From positions 1-64,000 of the IMG/VR virus record IMGVR_UViG_3300047472_000191: a stretch of DNA of 64,000 nucleotides; one strand, 5' to 3'. Under the pieces are notes generated by a model, which was not told the DNA's origin, did no database searches, and saw only the letters and a list, made by a program, of their open reading frames with translations. The translations under genes were made by a program, and so were the position numbers. Positions 35,886 through 43,396 of the stretch are shown one piece after another; position 1 is the first letter of the stretch, and each line of letters starts with the position of its first letter. Origin of the DNA: a virus.

Positions 35886-36182
35886 ATGTCTGTACGCCTG
35901 ATCGCCATCGACCCCTGGGACTGCGGGTGCACCGAATGCATCATCGGCGAGTACAAGCCCCTGATGAGCGCGACGGACGACGACATCGCGGATCTGCTGG
36001 CGGGGCGCCTGCGGGACAACACCTATGACGGGTCGCTGGATGTCTCGATGAACTACCGGACCAGCAAGGACGACAACTCCCGGCTGACGTTGGAAATCGA
36101 GAGCGTCACGGTGACGTACACGGACTACGACGGCTCCGAGAGGACGTGGAGCCCCGACCCGTACCGCGCGGGCCTGGCGTAG
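35886..36182 (+). CDS. conserved phage protein
   Basis: 98 residues. AIDPWDCGCTECIIGEYKPL near the N-terminus is a Cys motif conserved in actinophage proteins of unknown function; the C-terminal half is strand-rich (NSRLTLEIESVTVTYTDYDG). GAGGAGACCGCC before ATG. Confidence 0.75.
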   Translation: MSVRLIAIDPWDCGCTECIIGEYKPLMSATDDDIADLLAGRLRDNTYDGSLDVSMNYRTSKDDNSRLTLEIESVTVTYTDYDGSERTWSPDPYRAGLA

Positions 36183-36192
36183 TAGTTCGACC

Positions 36193-36221
36193 AGGGAGGC
36201 GGGTTGCATGCTCGCCTCCCT
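36193..36221 (+). terminator. hairpin terminator
   Basis: AGGGAGGC/GCCTCCCT stem between the genes at 35886 and 36269, 2 bases ahead of the promoter element. Confidence 0.75.
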
Positions 36222-36223
36222 GC

Positions 36224-36240
36224 TGCTAGGGTAGATATAA
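36224..36240 (+). promoter_or_regulatory. phage promoter/operator element
   Basis: TGCTAGGGTAGATATAA; drives the seven-gene operon 36269-38485. Confidence 0.85.
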
Positions 36241-36268
36241 CGCAGACACCGAAACCGAGGAGACCGCG

Positions 36269-36508
36269 ATGGACGCCACCGAGATGTACGCCTTCCAGTA
36301 CAACGAGGAAAACGGCTACCTGCCGGAGGAGGTCTACATCCCCACCGACGAAGACGACCTGTCCGACCCCGAGCAGCGCGAGATCATCGAGATGGTCATG
36401 GACGGCTACCGCCTGACCAACGAGGCCCGCCGTGCCCAGCGTGACCGGGACCGCATCGCGTGCCTGACGCAGCTCCTTGCCGAGAACGGAATCGAGATCC
36501 CGGAATGA
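36269..36508 (+). CDS. small acidic protein
   Basis: 79 residues, very acidic (YIPTDEDDLSDPEQREIIEM) with a helical basic end (EARRAQRDRDRIACLTQLLA). Standard leader. ATGA overlap with the next gene. Confidence 0.75.
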   Translation: MDATEMYAFQYNEENGYLPEEVYIPTDEDDLSDPEQREIIEMVMDGYRLTNEARRAQRDRDRIACLTQLLAENGIEIPE

Positions 36509-36774
36509 CCGAGCGGATCACCTGGTCCGGCGACTGGTCCAAGAACGTGGGGACGGTGAACGGGGTCCACCTGTTCACCATCTACCGCAACCACGGCCAC
36601 AACCCCGCCGGTTTCCCCTTCCACTTTGAGCACCGCTTCGGCGGATTCTCCCAGGTCAAGAGGTGCTACGCGGCGGAGCCGGTCGCCAAGGAACGCTGCG
36701 AGACCGTGCTGATGAACATCATGACGAAGCTGGGGTTCGTCCCGGCGCCCGACCCGACTGAGGAGACCCCATGA
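36505..36774 (+). CDS. hypothetical protein
   Basis: 89 residues from ATG 36505 overlapping the previous stop; upstream in-frame starts are inside that gene. Beta-rich start (ERITWSGDWSKNVGTVNGVH), then a His/Phe-rich strand and a C-terminal helix. ATGA overlap with the next gene. Confidence 0.7.
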   Translation: MTERITWSGDWSKNVGTVNGVHLFTIYRNHGHNPAGFPFHFEHRFGGFSQVKRCYAAEPVAKERCETVLMNIMTKLGFVPAPDPTEETP

Positions 36775-37091
36775 ACAGTGTGCGTGCCGATGAGGTGCAC
36801 CTGCGAGACCGAATCACGATCAAGGATTCGGACGGAGAGTGGGTCACCGGCAAGGTCATCGAACTCGCCCTGTTCGGGGAGCAGTACGAAACCATCAGCA
36901 TCACGATCCTGACCGACTTCCCCAGGCTGGTGCGCGATCACTTCGTGCCTGATCACCTCATCACGTGCGAGCGCGGCACGGAGGACCCGGCCACCGTGAG
37001 GACTCGGGAACACGCCCGGGAGCAGGCCCGGAATGCCCTGCTGAAGAACTCTGCGCACGTCCCCATCGACCCCACTCACGACCCTCACTGA
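36771..37091 (+). CDS. hypothetical protein, paralogue of the gene at 38258
   Basis: 106 residues. The first half (VHLRDRITIKDSDGEWVTGK then VIELAL) aligns with the gene at 38258 (SLADRIAIRDDDGKTWVTAR), suggesting duplication inside the same operon. C-terminal helix is Arg/Ala-rich. Function unknown. Confidence 0.7.
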   Translation: MNSVRADEVHLRDRITIKDSDGEWVTGKVIELALFGEQYETISITILTDFPRLVRDHFVPDHLITCERGTEDPATVRTREHAREQARNALLKNSAHVPIDPTHDPH

Positions 37092-37109
37092 GAACGGAAT
37101 CGAGACCCC

Positions 37110-37346
37110 GTGACCTCCATCAGCTACGAGGACGTCCTCACCGAAGCGAACCGCGTCGGCTCTTCCAGGGCGTCTGATGCCGGACTCATGGCGCAACTCT
37201 GTGCGAACGTCCTCCAGACCTTGGTGGGGGCCGTCTCCCCGAAGCTCGTGTGGGAGGGCGCGCAGAAACAGGGCCTGACCTCGCAAGACTTGATGCGCAT
37301 GGCGCGCGACGAACCCCGCGCAGTCCACAACCTGATGTGGATCTAA
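37110..37346 (+). CDS. small helical protein
   Basis: 78 residues from GTG with GAGAACGGAATCGAGACCCC upstream. Helical (AGLMAQLCANVLQTLVGAVS; TSQDLMRMARDEPRAVHNLM). Function unknown. Confidence 0.7.
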   Translation: MTSISYEDVLTEANRVGSSRASDAGLMAQLCANVLQTLVGAVSPKLVWEGAQKQGLTSQDLMRMARDEPRAVHNLMWI

Positions 37347-37355
37347 GGAGACCTC

Positions 37356-37889
37356 ATGACCACCCCGGAGCAGCCGTCCCGTTTCCACGCCTCCCCCGCC
37401 GACATTGACGCGTTCCTCCGCGAGAACTTCGCCGAGGACGTCCTCCTGAACTTCTACCGGGCCGTCGGGGATGAGGTGCTGGACGAAGTACGGATCAGCG
37501 CCCAGGCGTTCAAGAACCTCAAGGCGCAGGGGCAGGCCAAGCACGTCTACCTGGCAGCTATCGACGACACCATGGACTACGTCTGGGATGACCGGTTCTT
37601 CCCGGCCAAGCTGCCGCAGATGACGCACCACAACCGGCCGTTCAACCCGCCCCGAACCGCGCAGGACTGGGGGCGCGGGTTCCTTCCTTGCACAAAGTGC
37701 GGCGGTCCTCCTGAGGACCACATCGGATGGGACCGGCGTCACCTGTACACCACGGTCTCCCAGGGCCCCGCCCCGGCCCCGGAGCCGGACCCCTCCCCGT
37801 GCTACCGCAAGAAGGTGCACGAGCCCCACAAGTGGCTGAAAGGCCGCAAGGCTGTCCCGTGCCCCGGCATCCCCAAGGAGTCTTCGTGA
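37356..37889 (+). CDS. hypothetical protein
   Basis: 177 residues. Helical N-terminal half (FAEDVLLNFYRAVGDEVLDE), a single CTKCGGPPEDHIG motif at ~111 and a Pro-rich stretch (APAPEPDPSPCYRKKVHEPH) near the C-terminus. AAGGAGACCTC before ATG. No family recognised. Confidence 0.7.
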   Translation: MTTPEQPSRFHASPADIDAFLRENFAEDVLLNFYRAVGDEVLDEVRISAQAFKNLKAQGQAKHVYLAAIDDTMDYVWDDRFFPAKLPQMTHHNRPFNPPRTAQDWGRGFLPCTKCGGPPEDHIGWDRRHLYTTVSQGPAPAPEPDPSPCYRKKVHEPHKWLKGRKAVPCPGIPKESS

Positions 37890-38248
37890 CCACCGAACAG
37901 CACCCCATGGCTGCCCTTCTCCAGTACATCGACGGCGCCCACCTGGACCCCGAGTACGTGGAAACCCTGATCGACCAGATCGCCTCCAAGGCCGTTGAGG
38001 GTGCCAGGACCCGCATGGTGAGGGCCGTGTGGGCGCAGATGTGGCCGATCGCGCAGAAAGACCGCCAGGGGCTCAGCCAGGCCTATGTCGGCGGCTGGGA
38101 CGACGCCACCGCGACCGCCGTGGACAACATCAAAAGCGCCTGGCTCCACACCTGCGCCGAGTGCAAGCAGCCCATCGGCTACACCGGATCCCGGTGGGCG
38201 CACGAAACCCATCCTGACGACAACCACGACGCCCGCCCCGTCCGATAG
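37886..38248 (+). CDS. hypothetical protein
   Basis: 120 residues from GTG overlapping the previous stop by 4 bases. Helical, with a Cys pair near the end (TCAECKQPIGYTGSRWAHET), a motif seen as a small zinc knuckle in actinophage proteins. Function unknown. Confidence 0.7.
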   Translation: MTTEQHPMAALLQYIDGAHLDPEYVETLIDQIASKAVEGARTRMVRAVWAQMWPIAQKDRQGLSQAYVGGWDDATATAVDNIKSAWLHTCAECKQPIGYTGSRWAHETHPDDNHDARPVR

Positions 38249-38257
38249 GAGCCCCTG

Positions 38258-38485
38258 ATGGCTTTCACCGACTCTGCTGCCGTATCCGATCTGTCTCTCG
38301 CGGACCGCATCGCCATCCGTGACGACGATGGCAAGACGTGGGTCACCGCCCGCGTGACCAACCTCGCCTATCTCGACGAAACCGCGATGACAGACACCCG
38401 CATCACGTTGCAGCTGGACGACGGGTCCATCCGCCAGTTCGACCGCAAGCCCACCGACCTGATCCTGTACAACTTTGAGAAGTAG
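38258..38485 (+). CDS. hypothetical protein, paralogue of the gene at 36771
   Basis: 75 residues, strand-rich; the DRIAIRDDDGKTWVTARVTN segment matches the gene at 36771. ATAGGAGCCCCTG before ATG. Last gene of the 36269-38485 operon. Confidence 0.7.
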   Translation: MAFTDSAAVSDLSLADRIAIRDDDGKTWVTARVTNLAYLDETAMTDTRITLQLDDGSIRQFDRKPTDLILYNFEK

Positions 38486-38554
38486 ATACGGCCTACTTCG
38501 GACTAAACTCCGTGGTATGCGGTAAGCACTGAACACGATAGACTGTCACTACCC

Positions 38555-38579
38555 ACCCAGCCTCCTCGCGAGGCTGGGT
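38555..38579 (+). terminator. rho-independent terminator
   Basis: ACCCAGCCT/AGGCTGGGT stem followed by TTCTTTTT; ends the 36269-38485 operon. Confidence 0.92.
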
Positions 38580-38605
38580 TTCTTTTTGCCCAGAGGAGAT
38601 CCGCT

Positions 38606-38821
38606 GTGACCATGGAAGAAGCAATGCGTAGGGTCACCGGGGTCATCCTCCACCCTGTCTTCGAAAAAGCCCGCCCCGATATCGTCGTGGCGCCCGGCCC
38701 CAACCGGACTGTATCCGTGAGCGGCCCGCAAAACCATCTGGACGGCATTTCACGGGCCTTACAGCGCACCGGCTTAGCGATACACCGTCCGGCCCCTGCA
38801 ACGCTCTTAGTGGTCTTCTGA
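38606..38821 (+). CDS. hypothetical protein
   Basis: 71 residues from GTG with AGAGGAGATCCGCT. Small alpha/beta (AMRRVTGVILHPVFEKARPD; RTVSVSGPQNHLDGISRALQ). Three TTA codons in the last third, unusual for this region. Paired with the gene at 38832. Confidence 0.65.
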   Translation: MTMEEAMRRVTGVILHPVFEKARPDIVVAPGPNRTVSVSGPQNHLDGISRALQRTGLAIHRPAPATLLVVF

Positions 38822-38831
38822 GGGCTGTGCA

Positions 38832-39398
38832 TTGCCGTCCACGACTCCGACCCCCGCCGCCGAACAGAAAATCCTGCTACGCGCCCGGGAGGTCGCTTTG
38901 ATCCGCAATACACCACGGCCGGGGGATATCGGCTTAACGTCCATAGAGGGCTATGTCGGGTTCCTTATCCGATTAGGCCAGTGGCTCAATGGAGACGGCT
39001 TTTCCCACTACGAGCACGCTTTCATCGTCCTCGAAGACGGCATGCTGATAGAGGCCATGCCGGGCGGTGCGCAGATCGTCCCGCTATCCGAATACGACGA
39101 CCGCGACGTGCTGTATGTGAGCCCCGCTGGTCTCACCGATGCGGACCGGAAACGGATATGCGATGCGGCACGGAATTTCGAGCACACGCCGTACAGCTTT
39201 CTCGACTACGCGGCGATAGCAGCCCACCGGTTACGGCTGCCCTTACCGGGGCTCCGGGATTACGTGGCAGCAACGGACCATCTCATTTGCAGTCAGTTGG
39301 TTGACCGGGCGTACGAAGACGCCGGGATCAAGATCTTTTCCGATTCGAGATGGGATGGCTGGGTGACCCCAGGAGCGCTGTACAAGCGGCTGAAGTGA
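38832..39398 (+). CDS. permuted NlpC/P60 (YiiX-like) cysteine peptidase-fold protein
   Basis: 188 residues from TTG with GAGGGCTGTGCA. The order His-before-Cys is that of the permuted papain-like group: SHYEHAFIVLEDGMLIEAMP provides the His and DHLICSQLVDRAYEDAG the Cys. Family members cut amide or lipid-linked bonds at the envelope. Four or more TTA codons and no signal peptide. The start codon TTG is rare but no better one fits. Confidence 0.7.
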   Translation: MPSTTPTPAAEQKILLRAREVALIRNTPRPGDIGLTSIEGYVGFLIRLGQWLNGDGFSHYEHAFIVLEDGMLIEAMPGGAQIVPLSEYDDRDVLYVSPAGLTDADRKRICDAARNFEHTPYSFLDYAAIAAHRLRLPLPGLRDYVAATDHLICSQLVDRAYEDAGIKIFSDSRWDGWVTPGALYKRLK

Positions 39399-39417
39399 CG
39401 GCTGTACGCTGACACAC

Positions 39418-39455
39418 GAACGCCCCCTCCTGCTTCGATCGGGAGGGGGCGTTCG
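39418..39455. terminator. bidirectional terminator
   Basis: CGAACGCCCCCTCC pairs with GGAGGGGGCGTTCG between convergent genes at 38832 and 39470. Confidence 0.88.
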
Positions 39456-39469
39456 TTGCGGTCTCGGGG

Positions 39470-40162
39470 TCAGCGAGTCCAGGGGGTCGGCTGACCCTTG
39501 GCTTCGCAGAGCCGGGCGTATGCCGTGGTCCTTGGCAGACCCAGTTCGTCCATGACCCGGGGGATGTCCACTGCCTCCCCTCCTTCGCGTGCCAGTAGCT
39601 CCTTGACCTGCTGGACTTCCTGCATCTTGCGGATACGGCGGGGACCGCGCGGCTGAGGGATCACCGTAGAAGTGCTGACGGGTGTGGGCTGGTGGCGCTT
39701 GTCCGCAATGAACTGGAGGATCTCTGGTGTCATCTCGAACCACTCGGTGCCCGGGATACGACAGACGGCAAATTTGCGGTGCAACGCGCGCTCCAGAGAT
39801 TCCCCGCCTTCGAGCAACAGCAGCACGGCGTCGTCCCGGAGGGAAAGCGTTCGCAGGCGGCGCCGGAGACTACCCGTGTAGCCGATCTTGATGCGGCCTC
39901 CGTTGGGGGCGAAATAGACCACATCAGGGTGCTTGTCATCCACGGGCGTCGGGACTGCGGTCGACCTCCCGATCAACTGCGCGTCGTTCCTGGTTGCTGA
40001 CCCATCTTCAGCGTCCCGTTCCTCGTGTGCCAGTGCAGTGGCCAGCATGTTCGGAAGGACGGATGCGGCCACCTCCAGCTGGTGCCGGGTACACAGCAGG
40101 ACCGGCGTCCGAATCGTGGGCGGTTTGGTGCAGGCCGGGGCGGTGCAGGTTTCAGAGTTCAT
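39470..40162 (-). CDS. T5orf172-like (GIY-YIG group) nuclease with C-terminal HTH
   Basis: 230 residues. Cys pairs at the N-terminus (CTAPACTKPP; CTRH) give a small zinc site. Residues ~80-160 fit the T5orf172/MUG113 fold: VYFAPNGGRIKIGYTGSLRR and the ending RIPGTEWFEMTPE. The C-terminal ~45 residues (DELGLPRTTAYARLCEAKG) are an HTH shared with the DUF2637 protein next door. Possibly a site-specific DNA-processing protein. GAAGGACACGTGC before ATG. Confidence 0.75.
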   Translation of the reverse strand: MNSETCTAPACTKPPTIRTPVLLCTRHQLEVAASVLPNMLATALAHEERDAEDGSATRNDAQLIGRSTAVPTPVDDKHPDVVYFAPNGGRIKIGYTGSLRRRLRTLSLRDDAVLLLLEGGESLERALHRKFAVCRIPGTEWFEMTPEILQFIADKRHQPTPVSTSTVIPQPRGPRRIRKMQEVQQVKELLAREGGEAVDIPRVMDELGLPRTTAYARLCEAKGQPTPWTR

Positions 40163-40202
40163 GCACGTGTCCTTCGATTTGAGTTTGAGTGGGAGTTTGC
40201 TG

Positions 40203-41393
40203 TCAGGTTCCGCTCATGGTTTGGGTTTCAGTCGCTGGGTTTGCCCGCCGGTGCCACGCGGCACGTGCCTCCTTGAGCCGGGCGTACGCAGTGGACCGAG
40301 TGAGTTCGAGTTCGTTCTGAACCACCGGGATGTTCACTAGGTCAAACCCGAGCAGATCCATCAGTTCGAGAACAGCTGTGACCTGCGCGGTCTTCGTCGT
40401 GGCCCGGTCGGTCAAACTCACAGGCGTGGGCGCAGTTTGCTCCACAGGGGGTTCGGGTTTGAGTTTACCTGGCCCCTGAGCAGCAGCCTGCTCCGATTCG
40501 AGTTTGCCGGGCTCCTCAGGAAGTTCGGCAGGGAGTTCGAGTTCGTCAGAGAGTTCACCGGAGAGTTCGCCCGGAAGTTCGCTGGGCATCTCAGGGAGTT
40601 CGGCGGGGGCGAGTTCGGGTTCAGCCGGGGGTTCGGCGGGCTCCGTAGGAAGTTCGGGTTCGTTGGGGAGTTCGGCCGGTACGCGTTCAAGCACGGGACT
40701 GGGCGCCGCCGTCAGTTCCGGAACCCCCTCCGCAGGCGCCAGCTCTCCCATCCGCAGCCGTACCCGCTGAATCTGCGTCGTCTTCCGGCGCCACCCTCGC
40801 CCGTGCTTGTCCCTCAGCTCCGCCCTAGCCATGAGGCGCGCGCTCTCCAGCCGCAGCCCTGTCCGGTACGACGTGACCTCCCACAGGACCATTCGCCGCC
40901 ACAGCCGGGCTGTAGAGAATGGGGCCAGGAGCCACCGGGACTTTCTCACCCGTTCCATGCGGCGCCCGGTGACGGCCCCGATAAGCGCCCGGTACACGTG
41001 TGCGGCGATTTCTGAGCAGACCACCCACAGCAGCGGGAGGGCGCCGTGGCCGATCTGAGGTGCGAGACTGTTTCCGGCTGCGGAGACATTCAGGTACATC
41101 GTCACCGCTGTGAGCGTCCACGGAACTGCCCGCACCCACCCGAGGGGCATATCGGCCCGAATTAGCAGGAGGTGGGCCAGGGAGAATACGGGGATGGCTA
41201 TGTCGACGGCTACGGGGAGAATCCAGAAGGGACGGAATCCCCATTCCTGTGCCTGCTGTCCGACCGTATCGAAGGATGCGAGTAGGCCGAGTGCGCCGAC
41301 CCCGAACGCGCCTATGATCACCGCTACGAGAAGGTATCGTTCGAATCGCAGCAGGTCGGGGATTTTGTTGTCGGGGGGCTGATCCGGCGTCAT
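40203..41393 (-). CDS. DUF2637-type membrane protein with Glu/Pro repeats and HTH
   Basis: 396 residues. Four membrane spans in the first ~145 residues (YLLVAVIIGAFGVGALGLLA; FWILPVAVDIAIPVFSLAHL; then two more) match the DUF2637 family of actinomycete plasmids, where SpdB-like proteins assist plasmid spread. Residues ~230-330 are an ELPxEL/EPxEL repeat, probably an extended linker. The C-terminus is an HTH like that of the gene at 39470. AAAGGACATGCGAA before ATG at 41393; an upstream TTG-type extension is rejected. Confidence 0.82.
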   Translation of the reverse strand: MTPDQPPDNKIPDLLRFERYLLVAVIIGAFGVGALGLLASFDTVGQQAQEWGFRPFWILPVAVDIAIPVFSLAHLLLIRADMPLGWVRAVPWTLTAVTMYLNVSAAGNSLAPQIGHGALPLLWVVCSEIAAHVYRALIGAVTGRRMERVRKSRWLLAPFSTARLWRRMVLWEVTSYRTGLRLESARLMARAELRDKHGRGWRRKTTQIQRVRLRMGELAPAEGVPELTAAPSPVLERVPAELPNEPELPTEPAEPPAEPELAPAELPEMPSELPGELSGELSDELELPAELPEEPGKLESEQAAAQGPGKLKPEPPVEQTAPTPVSLTDRATTKTAQVTAVLELMDLLGFDLVNIPVVQNELELTRSTAYARLKEARAAWHRRANPATETQTMSGT

Positions 41394-41460
41394 TTCGCAT
41401 GTCCTTTCGAGGTAGATCAAGTGGTGGTAGTCTAGCACTTTTGTGCTGGTCAGAGACGGA

Positions 41461-41488
41461 TATAGCCGCCCATCACTGGACGGCTATA
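41461..41488 (-). terminator. hairpin terminator
   Basis: TATAGCCG/CGGCTATA stem after the gene at 41505. CTAGCAC-TTTT-GTGCTGG lies 15 bases to the left, inside the upstream region of the DUF2637 gene. Confidence 0.7.
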
Positions 41489-41504
41489 GACCTGATTTCA
41501 CCGG

Positions 41505-42194
41505 TCAGGAACGGGGCTTTTTCCGTGGAATGTCCGGAAGCCACCAGTCCAATACCGCGTCAAGGAAATCCGACCGGGACGGGAACCCGTACCCCTCCCA
41601 GATGACGTCAATGACAGCCAGCTCCTGCCGAGAAGGCCGGAAAGGCTGCTGGGCAGTCTGTTTGATCCGGCCCCGAGCCGATCGCCGTCCTTCTACCTCC
41701 CCGAACAGACTGCCTGAATCGTCTTCATCGTCTTCATCCGGTTGGAGCCGTGCGAGGGCCCTTTCCCGGATTTCGAAGAAGGCCCCAGCGTTGTTTGCAG
41801 CGTTCACAGCCCGCCGGACCACCACGGCATTAGTGGGAGTCCGGCTCGTCTCCTGGGTCTTGGCCGCCTGGTACGTGTCGAACCTGTCCCGTACGTCCAA
41901 GGAGATGTTGACCGCGCACTGCATGGTCAGTTTCCCTGTCGGTCCAAGGTCCGGAAACGTGAGAGCGATCGGGTCGGGCCGGATGCTCTCCACCGGGGCA
42001 GGCTGTGCAGGCACCAGGACGGGTTCAGGGGCCTCCGGCTCGACAACGGGAGCCGGTTCCTCGGCGACAACCGGCAGAGGCGCTACAGGGGCCTCTGGAG
42101 CCTTTGCAACCCGGGGCTTCTCCCGCTGCGGTCGCCGGGCGAAAGCCGCCGCCAGATCCGGATCATCCGGAAGCCCGCCAAGCCGCTCGGTCAT
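41505..42194 (-). CDS. probable ParB-type partner of ParA
   Basis: 229 residues, overlapping the ParA stop by 4 bases. Long Pro/Val/Glu-rich N-terminal region (~25-75), then NISLDVRDRFDTYQAAKTQE...RTPTNAVVVRRAVNA, which resembles a ribbon-helix-helix strand-helix pair, an acidic linker and a C-terminal helix pair. Partner genes after parA in actinomycete plasmids often have this layout and bind repeated centromere sites. Identity rests mainly on position. Confidence 0.65.
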   Translation of the reverse strand: MTERLGGLPDDPDLAAAFARRPQREKPRVAKAPEAPVAPLPVVAEEPAPVVEPEAPEPVLVPAQPAPVESIRPDPIALTFPDLGPTGKLTMQCAVNISLDVRDRFDTYQAAKTQETSRTPTNAVVVRRAVNAANNAGAFFEIRERALARLQPDEDDEDDSGSLFGEVEGRRSARGRIKQTAQQPFRPSRQELAVIDVIWEGYGFPSRSDFLDAVLDWWLPDIPRKKPRS

Positions 42195-43162
42195 GCCGCG
42201 TCCACCTCGTCATCCAGGGCGAACCACGTCTGCACGACCTCCATCGCAAGGGACTGGTAGTCCCCGGCGAGCGCCCGGATAGACGGCAGCAGCTTGGGGT
42301 CCACCTCCTTGGAATTCCGCAGCTCCTGCGGCACCTTGCCAAGCTCACGGCACTTCACGGCCGCGGCCTCCACATGGCGGATGGCCTGATCGAACACCGG
42401 GGCGGTGCCCTGGAGATCCCTCTCCAGCTGCTCCTTGATGTTCTTCTGCACCTTCGTGGCCGACGTGTTCGTGGAGAACAGGACGACGCCCAGCAGCCGC
42501 AGAAGCGGGTTCAAGTCCAGTGCGGTGACGAAACGCCGGGCCACGACCCGCAGCCCCTTACGGGACGAAGGATCCGACTTGGACGGAATCAGCACCATGT
42601 CGCCGGACGTGAGCGCCTGTAGCTGGAGAACATCCGACCCGGGGGCTACGTCGAGGATGATGCAGTCGAACTCCTCGCGCAGCGGGTCGATCGCAGCCGC
42701 GTACATACCCATCCACGCGGTGCGATCCTCAGACTCGCCCTGGGACATGGCGATACGCCGCTGTACATACAGCTCCTCGACCACGTTCTCCAGCTCGGTA
42801 CCGCCCGGGACGACGTACAAGTTCGGGCGTGCGGGGCCGGTCGGGGCCAGAGGCTTGCCTTCCAGGATGGCGGCGGCTTGAGCGGAACCGTTGTCGTCGA
42901 GCTGAGTTTTGGTGATGCCGAGGTCTTCACAGTTGTTGCCCTGTTCGTCCATCTCGATGAGCAGGGTCTTTTTGCCGATGGCTGCCAGCGCCACAGCGAG
43001 GGCGGCTGCCGTGGACGATTTGCCGACGCCTCCCTTGCCGTTGACGATGACGATGATCTTTCGGAGCAGGTCGCCGTTGTCGATGAGCTGGAGTCGGCGG
43101 CGGAGTGCCTTCTTCACCGTGTCGAGCTGGACCAGCGTGATGCTGGCTTGGATGGCTGGCAT
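42191..43162 (-). CDS. parA: ParA-family partition ATPase
   Basis: 323 residues. Deviant Walker A KGGVGKSSTAAALAVALAAI near residue 45, switch I/Walker A' region EMDEQGNN, and Walker B FDCIILDVAPGSDVLQL. N-terminal ~35-residue helix. Drives plasmid-type segregation with its partner at 41505. GGAAGGCACCCCC before ATG. No copy of the phage element lies upstream; TAGCACG repeats at 43331 may be the centromere or operator. Confidence 0.92.
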   Translation of the reverse strand: MPAIQASITLVQLDTVKKALRRRLQLIDNGDLLRKIIVIVNGKGGVGKSSTAAALAVALAAIGKKTLLIEMDEQGNNCEDLGITKTQLDDNGSAQAAAILEGKPLAPTGPARPNLYVVPGGTELENVVEELYVQRRIAMSQGESEDRTAWMGMYAAAIDPLREEFDCIILDVAPGSDVLQLQALTSGDMVLIPSKSDPSSRKGLRVVARRFVTALDLNPLLRLLGVVLFSTNTSATKVQKNIKEQLERDLQGTAPVFDQAIRHVEAAAVKCRELGKVPQELRNSKEVDPKLLPSIRALAGDYQSLAMEVVQTWFALDDEVDAA

Positions 43163-43280
43163 GGGGGTGCCTTCCTGTGACGGGTTGGGGTCGGGCCAGT
43201 CCCAGAGGTTACACAGGATGAGGGGAGATACAACGGTGACGGGTCGTTATGTACTCGTATGGGAGGCCCTGGACGCACGA

Positions 43281-43305
43281 AAGGCCCGGCACGTGGCCGG
43301 GCCTT
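43281..43305 (-). terminator. hairpin terminator
   Basis: Perfect stem AAGGCCCGGC/GCCGGGCCTT between the dCMP deaminase gene and parA. Confidence 0.75.
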
Positions 43306-43330
43306 CGGTGTTTGGTGCGGAGTGCGCGCT

Positions 43331-43385
43331 TAGCACGCTAGAGGACATGACCATTAGCACGTCGTCTAGCACGGGTATTAGCAAA
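43331..43385. repeat. TAGCACG repeats with 12-base spacing (possible parS)
   Basis: TAGCACG at 43331, 43355 and 43367 and TAGCAAA at 43379. The steps are 24, 12 and 12 bases, so all copies lie on one face of the helix. Located 170 bases upstream of parA. A related CTAGCAC/GTGCTGG pair is at about 41435. Confidence 0.5.
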
Positions 43386-43396
43386 GCGGTGCGGGG

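Noticed and set aside
1267-43385. CRISPR-like repeats
   Set aside because: The PEL tandem repeat and TAGCACG repeats were the only candidates. Neither has spacers of equal length, palindromic repeats or cas genes.
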